Origin: JAIPEI01 sp041685835
GTDB lineage: Bacteria; Desulfobacterota; DSM-4660; Desulfatiglandales; HGW-15
DNA length: 29,770 nt
NCBI GenBank assembly: GCA_041685835.1
Contig: JAWLEX010000028.1
Coordinates: 1 to 29,770 of the forward strand
Direction of reading: 5' to 3'
Positions within the stretch are counted from its first letter, which is position 1, and each line of letters begins with the position of its first letter. A model generated the notes under the pieces. It was not told the DNA's origin, searched no databases, and saw only the letters and a list, made by a program, of their open reading frames with translations. Below are positions 7,520 to 13,452 of the stretch, one piece after another. Made by a program: the position numbers and the translations under genes.

Positions 7520-7909
7520 ATGACTACAAGACGGTACGCTTTTGCGGCAGCCGCCGCACTCCTAGTCGTGTTCCTGTCCCTTTTGCCGGCCGTGTCCCAG
7601 GACGAGTATTCGGTCTTTCCGCCGGACGCATTTCCGAATCCCCGGAGACCTGTATCCCTGTTCACCCACGAAGACCACATGGTTTTCGATACCATCGAAG
7701 ACTGTTATGCCTGCCATCATTTGTATGTGGAAGGCAGGCTCGTGGAGGGCGAATCCTCGGACGGTACGCCCTGCGGGGAGTGTCACGGGCTCGAGCCGGG
7801 CGGCGGCGGGACCGATCTCCTTCGGGCGTACCACGGCAGATGCAAGGGATGCCATGAAGAAGAGCAGGCCGGTCCCATTGCCTGCGGGGAGTGCCACAGC
7901 CGCAAATAG
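7520..7909 (+). CDS. tmcA: TmcA, periplasmic tetraheme cytochrome c3 (type II)
   Basis: Periplasmic electron carrier that feeds the Tmc membrane complex, usually from hydrogenase via type I cytochrome c3. The 129-residue precursor has a signal peptide (TTRR, then a hydrophobic run to about residue 25, cut near PAVSQ). Four CxxCH heme motifs follow: CYACH, CGECH, CKGCH and CGECH. Extra histidines in FTHEDHM, CHH and AYHG can serve as distal ligands, as in class III cytochromes. The mature protein is rich in Glu and Asp, matching the acidic type II c3. GAGAGGAG directly precedes the ATG. It is the last gene of the tmc operon; a weak 6-bp hairpin (7910-7915/7935-7940) follows without a T-tract. 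Confidence 0.9.
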   Translation: MTTRRYAFAAAAALLVVFLSLLPAVSQDEYSVFPPDAFPNPRRPVSLFTHEDHMVFDTIEDCYACHHLYVEGRLVEGESSDGTPCGECHGLEPGGGGTDLLRAYHGRCKGCHEEEQAGPIACGECHSRK

Positions 7910-7945
7910 TATGCCGGGCGCCTCGTTCTTCACGGGCATAATCCC

Positions 7946-7974
7946 TTGACATATAATTCACAAAAGGGGATACT
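7946..7974 (+). promoter_or_regulatory. Possible sigma-70 promoter of the stand-alone HdrD-like selenoprotein gene
   Basis: A perfect TTGACA (7946-7951) is followed after 17 bases by GATACT (7969-7974). It would give a leader of about 125 bases that contains a small hairpin (TCCCCT 8033-8038 with AGGGGA 8044-8049). This suggests the gene at 8106 is transcribed apart from the tmc operon. Confidence 0.5.
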
Positions 7975-8105
7975 TTCGCGCCGGAACAAGGAAATCGGCA
8001 AGCAAATCGGCCTCTCACAAGCGGGCCGCGCATCCCCTGTGTAAGGGGACCGGAAAAGTAAGCGTTATAGGCCGGAGATTTCCAATAAAGAGAGAGGACA
8101 GGTGC

Positions 8106-9401
8106 ATGGAAGAAAAGGAAATTCTAGAACTACGCGATCAGAAGCATGAGTTTCGTGACAAGATCAGGGAGGTGCTGCCAAACAGCAACCTCGATCTCTG
8201 CCTGACCTGCGGGACGTGCGCCAGCGGTTGCCCCGCCACGGGACTCGAGGGAATGGACCCCAGAAAGTTCGTGCGCATGCTGGCCCTGGGGCTCTATGAC
8301 GAGGCCACCAGCTCCCCCTGGATCTGGATGTGCAGCATGTGCCAGCGCTGCATCCACGCCTGCCCCATGAAGGTGGACATCCCCCAGATGGTGGGCCTGG
8401 CACGGCAGACCTGGCCGCGTGAGGAGCGGCCCAAGGGCATTCTCGGTTCGTGTGACATGGCCCTCCGAAGCGATGCCTGCAGCGCCATGGGCGCCTCGGA
8501 AGAGGACTTCCAGTTCGTTGTGGAGGATGTGGCTGAGGAAATCCGTGAGACGCAGCCGGGATGGGAGGACCTTCAGGCCCCCATAAACAAGCATGGTGCC
8601 GAGTACTTCCTCAACCAGAATTCGAGAGAGCCCGTGACCGAGCCCGACGAGATGGTGCCCCTCTGGAAGATACTTCACCTGGCAGGGGCGGACTGGACCT
8701 ATGGGACCAAGGGCTGGGGCGGAGAGAACTACTGCATGTTCCTGCAGGACTGGGAGGCCTGGGAGCACATCACCCGGGTCAAGGCCAAGGCCGTAGAGGA
8801 TCTGGGGTGCAAGTACTGGCTCAATACGGAATGAGGGCACGAATTCTTTGCATTCCGGGTCGGACTGCAGAAATTCAACGTAGAGCACAACTTTGAGATC
8901 GAGAGCATCATCAGGCTTTATGCCAAGTGGATCCGCGAGGGTAAGCTGGAGGTCAACTCGGACTGGAACAAGGACCTCAAGGTCAAGTTCACGGTCCAGG
9001 ACCCGTGCCAGCTGGTGCGTAAGTCCCTCGGAGACCCGGTGGCCGAAGACCTTCGGTTCGTGGTCAAGAAGGCGGTGGGCGAGGAAAACTTCATCGACAT
9101 GCAGCCCAATCGCTCCAACAACTTCTGCTGCGGCGGGGGAGGGGGGTATCTCCAGAGCGGCTACACCGAGGCCAGGCACCAGTACGGGAGTGTGAAGCTC
9201 AACCAGATTCTGAGCACCGGGGCAGCGTACTGCATCGCGCCCTGTCACAACTGCCACTCCCAGATTCACGACCTATCCGAGCACTTTGAGGCCGGATATT
9301 ACACGGTCCACCTCTGGACCATTCTCTGCCTCGCCATGGGGTGCCTGGGTGAAAACGAGCGGGAGTACCTGGGTCCGGACCTGGCCGAGGTAGGGCTCTA
9401 G
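8106..9401 (+). CDS. HdrD/TmcB-like CCG-domain iron-sulfur protein with in-frame UGA read as selenocysteine
   Basis: Soluble HdrD/DsrK/TmcB-like redox protein of 431 residues if UGA 8832-8834 is decoded as Sec243. Upstream are two 4Fe-4S motifs (Cys32/35/38/42 and Cys76/79/82/86). Across the UGA the reading is LNTE-U-GHEFFAFRVGLQKFN. After it, in the same frame and with no other stop, come QDPC (Cys301), FCCGGGGG (Cys341/342) and APCHNCH (Cys380/383), a full C-terminal CCG domain. Length and motif spacing match TmcB (445 residues), whose codon here is TGC in an otherwise identical GAA-TGx-GGG-CAC context. The start at 8106 has AGAGAGGA upstream. The gene stands alone, 196 bases after tmcA, and resembles the left-edge gene more than TmcB (LxTCGxCASxCP, DPRKxVRM). 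A recent nonsense mutation is the main alternative; the hairpin after the UGA and the second gene with the same change argue against it. Confidence 0.9.
8841..8876 (+). promoter_or_regulatory. Candidate SECIS hairpin for Sec243
   Basis: The hairpin begins 6 bases after the UGA. The GGU loop (8858-8860) is closed by T8854-A8864, C8855-G8863, C8856-G8862 and G8857-C8861. Below are a T8853/C8865 mismatch, G8850-A8852 paired with T8866-C8868, a bulged T8849, T8848-A8869, a T8847-G8870 wobble, a C8846/A8871 mismatch, and G8841-T8845 paired with A8872-C8876. The loop lies 23 nt from the UGA, within the range of bacterial SECIS elements. Confidence 0.8.
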
Positions 9402-9421
9402 GCAGGGATTGCGATTATCTA

Positions 9422-9597
9422 GTGCCCATCCAGAAACGCTTTTTGGGCACTGGCAAGTTTCCGATTCAGAAATGAGGATTTTTTGTCAAGCTCAAGGAAA
9501 TCAAGAGGTTGTGCGGAGGCGTACTGAAGTACGCCGCACAAGCAACCTCGCAGATTGACGCCGAGATTGGCAAAAAAGACCATTTCTGGATGGAAAC
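9422..9597. mobile_element. MITE-like non-coding repeat with terminal inverted repeats
   Basis: The ends carry an 11-bp inverted repeat, CCATCCAGAAA at 9426-9436 and TTTCTGGATGG at 9583-9593. A strong internal hairpin occupies 9505-9549 (TTGTGC 9509-9514 with GCACAA 9536-9541, and GGCGTACT 9518-9525 with AGTACGCC 9528-9535). There is no transposase. It sits between the selenoprotein gene and its terminator. I believe similar elements recur in Desulfobacterota genomes, but this was not checked. Confidence 0.65.
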
Positions 9598-9614
9598 TAT
9601 CTAATAACTTTAAG

Positions 9615-9644
9615 ACCCCGCTCACGTTAAGGGCGGGGTTTTTT
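9615..9644 (+). terminator. Rho-independent terminator
   Basis: ACCCCGC (9615-9621) pairs with GCGGGGT (9633-9639) around an 11-base loop, followed by a run of T to 9644. It ends transcription from the HdrD-like selenoprotein gene; the MITE-like repeat has been placed between gene and terminator. Confidence 0.9.
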
Positions 9645-9697
9645 AATGAGGTCCAGGGCTTTGATATAAATCTTTCATGCACAAAAAGAGGATTATC

Positions 9698-9904
9698 ATG
9701 GGCGAAAAAAAGACTTACCGGATACAGACCGCATGCCCCCAGTGTGGTTGCAGTGCGGTTTCCCACCTGAGTGCAGAGGAGATCCGCGAGAAGTTCGGGG
9801 ATGTGCCAAACGTGCAGATGGAATGCGGCGAGTGCATGGCCAAGTACGAGACTCCCATTAAGAAGGCTTGTCCTGAGTATGCCCAGGACTGCGGCATCGA
9901 TTGA
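9698..9904 (+). CDS. Small zinc-ribbon protein of unknown function
   Basis: A 68-residue soluble protein that starts MGEKKTYRIQTACPQCGCSAV and has a second pair in MECGECMAKYE. The two pairs, CPQC and CGEC, would form one zinc ribbon. The start at 9698 is preferred because AGAGGA lies 6 bases upstream; an in-frame ATG at 9677 lacks a site. It is a single gene, cut off from the previous one by the terminator at 9615-9644. Similar short zinc-ribbon proteins are common in sulfate reducers, but I do not know a function. Confidence 0.75.
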   Translation: MGEKKTYRIQTACPQCGCSAVSHLSAEEIREKFGDVPNVQMECGECMAKYETPIKKACPEYAQDCGID

Positions 9905-10485
9905 TACTTGCTTTATTCTGCCGCTATTTTGGCCCTGTTTTGTCATTTCCTGCGGGTACCCGGCCGGGCACCCGCGTGTCCCTGCCTGGTGGTTTCAAAA
10001 AAAGTCTCTTTTTCAAACGGACATGATCGGGTTCCGGTCAACCCGGCTCATCAATATCCGTGATCTGTGTCAATGACAGGGAGCATGTAGTTGGACAAGC
10101 TCCATAGTCCGTGTCCGTGATGCGTGTGGGCTTTCTAGTATCTTCAAGTAAAAACCAATAATTACTATCTGTTATCCCTTTCATTCCATCGTACTGCGGC
10201 CGATGTCTTTCGTTGCAGGTTAGCAATTAACCCGGGCCTTAAGTGTTGCAGAATCGAAAGCTTAGGCCATGGGCAAGGTAATGTCCCGCTGTCGGGTGTC
10301 GTATTAAATTTAGATATAAATCAACAGGTTCCCTTTTAAGCGTGCGCTTTTTGAAAACATGGCATGCTCGATGCAAGAGCAGTGTCGAAACGAGGCAGGC
10401 CCGGGAAAACAAGACCGCCGTGTATGAATGACACGTGTCCTCAAAGGCGGTTGATTCGGACCGGGCATAGGAGAGGATGGTCAAA
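9905..10485. other. Intergenic region with a strong hairpin, degenerate repeats and a sigma-54 promoter
   Basis: A GC-rich hairpin lies at 9952-9975 (GCGGGT with ACCCGC, CCC with GGG, GGCC loop), with no T-tract, so it is not a standard terminator. Two degenerate TCCGTG-type stretches (about 10055-10071 and 10107-10128) look like remnants of a dispersed intergenic repeat. The right part carries the sigma-54 promoter. No gene is supported. Confidence 0.6.
10360..10375 (+). promoter_or_regulatory. Sigma-54 (RpoN) promoter of the ORP/Mrp operon
   Basis: TGGCATG followed by TGCA puts GG at 10361-10362 and GC at 10373-10374 with exactly 10 bases between, the -24/-12 spacing of RpoN promoters. Transcription would start about 12 bases further on, some 100 bases before the first ORP gene. 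The orp operons of Desulfovibrio vulgaris are known to depend on sigma-54, which fits. No enhancer-binding regulator gene is in the window. Confidence 0.75.
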
Positions 10486-10848
10486 ATGAGAGTAGCCGTT
10501 ACATCCATGGGAAACGATTTGAGCGGTGAGGTGGAACAGCGTTTCGGGCGTGCACCCTGGTTCCTTCTGGTTGATCCGGAGACCATGGAGTTCGAGGCCG
10601 TGGAGAACACCCAAAGCACCAACCTTCCGCAAGGGGCAGGCATTCAGGCTGCTGAGAACATTTCAAGGCATAATCCGGCTGTAGTGCTCACAGGAAACTG
10701 CGGTCCAAAGGCATTTAAAGTCCTTCAGGCCGCCGGGATCGGAGTAGTGGTGGGGGTCAAGGGTAAGATCGAAGACGCGGTAAGGGCGTATGCCCGGGGC
10801 GACTATCAGTCGGCCGGAGAGGCGAACGTAGAGGGCCACTGGATGTGA
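10486..10848 (+). CDS. ORP/NifX-type (dinitrogenase Fe-Mo cofactor biosynthesis domain) protein
   Basis: A 120-residue single-domain protein of the family that includes NifX, the NifB C-terminus and the orange protein (ORP), which binds a Mo/Cu or FeMo-type cluster. It begins MRVAVTSMGNDLSGEVEQRFG, the typical opening strand, with RFGRAPWF and LTGNCGPKAF as family features. The second ATG (10486) is preferred, with GGAGAGG 9 bases upstream; the first ATG at 10477 lies only 3 bases after GGAG. It is the first gene after the sigma-54 promoter and is followed by a second ORP-type gene. In D. vulgaris such proteins form a complex with Mrp/MinD-type ATPases affecting cell division; that role here is inference. 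Confidence 0.85.
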   Translation: MRVAVTSMGNDLSGEVEQRFGRAPWFLLVDPETMEFEAVENTQSTNLPQGAGIQAAENISRHNPAVVLTGNCGPKAFKVLQAAGIGVVVGVKGKIEDAVRAYARGDYQSAGEANVEGHWM

Positions 10849-10903
10849 ACCACTGATCATCAGGTGTACGGCCCCCCTCCCCGCCAAGGTATGGGGCAAG
10901 GGC

Positions 10904-11371
10904 ATGAAGGTGGCGATACCCGTTTGGGGCGACAAGATTTCGCCCGTATTTGACACGGCGACGCGGCTCATGATCGTCGATACCGAGGCGGAAAATTCCG
11001 ACCGAATCAGCCTGAGCCTCGAGGGGGACGACCTTGCACGGCGGTGCACCCGTATGAAGGAACGCGGTGTGGAGACGCTGATCTGCGGCGCCATATCCAA
11101 CCCCTTCCGCCGAATGTTGACGGCGGTGAATATTGAGGTGGTTCAGGGAATTTCCGGCCCCAAAGAAGATGTGCTCCAGGCTTTTTTAAAGGGCAACCTC
11201 GATCAGAAGGCCTTTCGGATGCCTTGGTGCCGCCGGGGAATGTGGGGCCGGGTCGGGGAGGGAAATTCAGAAGACGGCCAATGCAGGAAGGGGACCTCGG
11301 GGGAACGGTGGGACGGCCGGTGCCGGCGTCGCTCTTCCTCCTCAAGGCATAAACCGAAAAAGGAGGCATGA
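10904..11371 (+). CDS. Second ORP/NifX-type protein with a basic, low-complexity tail
   Basis: The first ~105 residues form an ORP/NifX-like domain (MKVAIPVWGDKISPVFDTA, then LICGAISNPFRRML). A tail of about 50 residues follows, rich in Arg, Gly, Ser and Cys (WCRRGMWGR, GRCRRRSSSSRHKPKKEA), which may bind metal or nucleic acid. Its stop overlaps the start of the Mrp gene by 4 bases (ATGA), indicating translational coupling. The ribosome site before 10904 is weak. It differs from its neighbour at 10486 and so is probably a distinct subunit rather than a recent copy. Confidence 0.8.
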   Translation: MKVAIPVWGDKISPVFDTATRLMIVDTEAENSDRISLSLEGDDLARRCTRMKERGVETLICGAISNPFRRMLTAVNIEVVQGISGPKEDVLQAFLKGNLDQKAFRMPWCRRGMWGRVGEGNSEDGQCRKGTSGERWDGRCRRRSSSSRHKPKKEA

Positions 11372-12621
11372 AAAAGGCCATGTCGGAAGATCATAACAGC
11401 TGCGGCGTTAGCGACCGCAAGGTAAAACAGGATCAACAGGACATCGACATAAAAGACCGTCTATCGCGGATTAGAAACAAGCTTCTGGTTATGAGCGGAA
11501 AGGGGGGTGTGGGGAAAAGCAGTGTCGCGGCTTGCCTGGCCCTCTTTCTGGCCCACAGGGGAAAACAGGTGGGCCTCATGGACGTGGACCTTCACGGTCC
11601 GAGCATTCCCAGGCTTCTGGGGCTGAAGGAGGGTATCGGGCTTTCCGACAAGACGGGAAAGGCCCTTCCAGTGGCTTTCCTGCCCAACCTCCATGTCATC
11701 TCCATTGAGTGCCTCATGGGAGACAACCGGGATGCGGCCACCATCTGGAGGGGGCCGATCAAGATCGGCGTCATCCGTCAATTCATCTCGGACATCGACT
11801 GGCCTGACCTCGATTATCTGGTTATCGACTCTCCTCCGGGGACCGGGGACGAGCCCCTCACCGTGGCTCAGACCATTCCGGATGCCAAGGCCCTGGTGGT
11901 CACAACCCCCCAGGAGATCTCTCTGGCGGACGTACGGAAATCCATCAATTTCTGCAGGCAGGTGAACATGAAGATCCTGGGCCTGGTGGAGAACATGAGC
12001 GGTCTCACCTGCCCGCACTGCGGAAAGCTGATCGACCTGTTCATGTCCAACGGCGCGGGCCTTCTGGCCGCAAAGGAGGGGATCGACCTGCTGGGGAGCC
12101 TGCCTATTGATCCCGAGTTTGTCCGCCTCGGGGACAGGGGGGAGTTGAAGTCCCTGGACCGCACCTCCCCCATCGCCCTGGAATTCGATAAGTTGGTGGA
12201 AAAGGTGATTCAGGCTGAAGGCGCTGCGCCCGCTGCTCCCGTTGCGGGTGATTCCAAACCGGAAAAAGAGGATACCGCCATGGAAAAGAGGGTATTCGCC
12301 GTCCCCGTATCCGGGGGCAAGCTCTGTGCTCATTTCGGCCACTGCGATCAATTCGCTTTGGTGGAGACCGAAGACGGAAAAATCAAAAAAACCGACCTGC
12401 ACACGCCACCGCCCCATGAGCCGGGGGTCCTTCCCCAGTGGCTCCATGAAAAGGGCGCCCATATCATCCTTGCGGGAGGCATGGGGTCGCGGGCGCAGGG
12501 CCTGTTCGAGCAAAACGGGATTCAGGTGATCATCGGCGCGCCCATGGACGCCCCCGAGGTCCTTGTCAATCAATACCTCTCCGGGGCCCTGGTCACCGGA
12601 TCGAACATCTGCGACCACTAG
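11368..12621 (+). CDS. mrp: MrpORP: Mrp/NBP35-type P-loop ATPase fused to an ORP/NifX domain
   Basis: A 417-residue cytoplasmic protein. Residues ~35-285 are an Mrp/ApbC-type ATPase used to carry or insert Fe-S clusters, with the deviant Walker A GKGGVGKSS (44-52), MDVDLHGPSIPRLLG, DSPPGTGDE and the cluster-binding CPHC (Cys215/218). A Pro/Ala/Lys linker leads to an ORP-like domain from Met305 (EKRVFAVPVSGGKLCAHFGHCDQFAL to the end). Fusions of this kind, called MrpORP, have been described in Desulfovibrio. AAGGAGG precedes the ATG, which overlaps the preceding stop. An in-frame ATG at 12280 with GAGG 8 bases upstream might also give the ORP domain alone. Confidence 0.9.
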   Translation: MKKAMSEDHNSCGVSDRKVKQDQQDIDIKDRLSRIRNKLLVMSGKGGVGKSSVAACLALFLAHRGKQVGLMDVDLHGPSIPRLLGLKEGIGLSDKTGKALPVAFLPNLHVISIECLMGDNRDAATIWRGPIKIGVIRQFISDIDWPDLDYLVIDSPPGTGDEPLTVAQTIPDAKALVVTTPQEISLADVRKSINFCRQVNMKILGLVENMSGLTCPHCGKLIDLFMSNGAGLLAAKEGIDLLGSLPIDPEFVRLGDRGELKSLDRTSPIALEFDKLVEKVIQAEGAAPAAPVAGDSKPEKEDTAMEKRVFAVPVSGGKLCAHFGHCDQFALVETEDGKIKKTDLHTPPPHEPGVLPQWLHEKGAHIILAGGMGSRAQGLFEQNGIQVIIGAPMDAPEVLVNQYLSGALVTGSNICDH

Positions 12622-12716
12622 GCCGGGCCCGGGCCGTGGCGGGCATCAGCGGGAACGTGATCCGTGCGGCCCCCACCGGGGGAGTTCGTGAGGCCCTGAA
12701 TCAAAGGAGAGTGGAT

Positions 12717-13061
12717 ATGGAAAAAGTGGTAATCGTCGGGTGCGGTGCTTACATGGACAGCGGGTACGGGTGCCCGGGGGAATGGCGTTGTTTGAAGGCG
12801 GCGGCCCTGGGGGAAGGAAACTTCGAGCAGCCCGTGCAGGTGGTGGGGTTTGTGCGCTGCGAGTGCCCTGGCAGGTCCCTGGCCCCTAACCTGGGCATGA
12901 CCATGAAGCTGTCCGAGCTAAAGCCGGACGCCGTCTACCTGAGCTCCTGCCTGGTGAACGCCAAGCCGGGCTGTCCATATGCCGACGCGGATGAGTTGGC
13001 GGATATCCTGCAAAACAAGACCGATATTCGTGTTATAAAAGGGACTCACGAATACCATTAA
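12717..13061 (+). CDS. CGGC-domain protein, probable metal-binding partner of the ORP cluster
   Basis: A 114-residue protein that resembles the CGGC domain family (putative metal binding). It opens VVIVGCGAYMDSGYGCPGEWRC, has VVGFVRCECPGR where family members carry CGGCPG, then YLSSCLVNAKPGCPYAD and ends IKGTHEYH. The namesake Cys-Gly-Gly-Cys is thus Cys-Glu-Cys here. AAAGGAGAG upstream of 12717 fixes the start; an upstream in-frame ATG at 12636 lacks a site and adds residues not typical of the family. It lies 95 bases after mrp in a GC-rich gap with palindromic stretches, and is probably co-transcribed. Confidence 0.75.
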   Translation: MEKVVIVGCGAYMDSGYGCPGEWRCLKAAALGEGNFEQPVQVVGFVRCECPGRSLAPNLGMTMKLSELKPDAVYLSSCLVNAKPGCPYADADELADILQNKTDIRVIKGTHEYH

Positions 13062-13184
13062 CGGCTGCGGGCCCGGGATGAACACAGAGAGACGGGTCCC
13101 TCGAGGATCCGGATCCCGGTCTGAGCCGGGTGGAGACCCGCTTAAGAAGGTCTTCCCGGGCCTGACGGCGCAAAGGAGGAAGAT

Positions 13185-13406
13185 ATGCCGGCACAAGGAA
13201 AAGGATCAGGCGGAGGCGGAGGACAGAGCGGTACGGGACAGGGTCGAGGCGGCGGCCGCGGAATGGGCGGCGGACGGGCCATGGGGCCCGGGGGGGATTG
13301 TGTGTGCCCGAACTGCGGTCAGACCATGCCGCACGAGCGGGGAGTTCCCTGTTTCGAGCTGAAGTGTCCCAAGTGCGGGAAATACATGACGAGGGGTCGG
13401 GATTGA
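13185..13406 (+). CDS. Gly-rich small zinc-ribbon protein at the end of the ORP/Mrp cluster
   Basis: A 73-residue protein with two parts. Residues 2-37 consist mostly of Gly with a few Gln, Ser, Arg and Met. Residues ~39-69 form a zinc ribbon from CVCPNCGQ and LKCPKCGKYM. AAAGGAGG lies just before the ATG. The Gly-rich segment is probably disordered. Such proteins often accompany ORP/NifX genes in anaerobes; the function is unknown. It is the last gene before the convergent ABC exporter genes. Confidence 0.75.
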   Translation: MPAQGKGSGGGGGQSGTGQGRGGGRGMGGGRAMGPGGDCVCPNCGQTMPHERGVPCFELKCPKCGKYMTRGRD

Positions 13407-13452
13407 GTTTTCCTGTTACGGAACCCCTGTGCCCGTGCAGTTGGGCGGCGGG

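Noticed and set aside
8106..8834. A complete 242-residue protein ending at the UGA, followed by a separate short gene from 9015
   Set aside because: The downstream part is in the same frame with conserved residues from the codon after the UGA, well before 9015, and has no ribosome site of its own. A frameshift is excluded because no frame change is needed.
8130..9269. A 379-residue minus-strand open frame opposite the selenoprotein gene
   Set aside because: It is an antisense shadow; its residues are a reflection of the plus-strand codons and carry no motif.
9419..9946. A 175-residue minus-strand protein
   Set aside because: It runs through the MITE-like repeat and opposite the zinc-ribbon gene, with no family motif or ribosome site.
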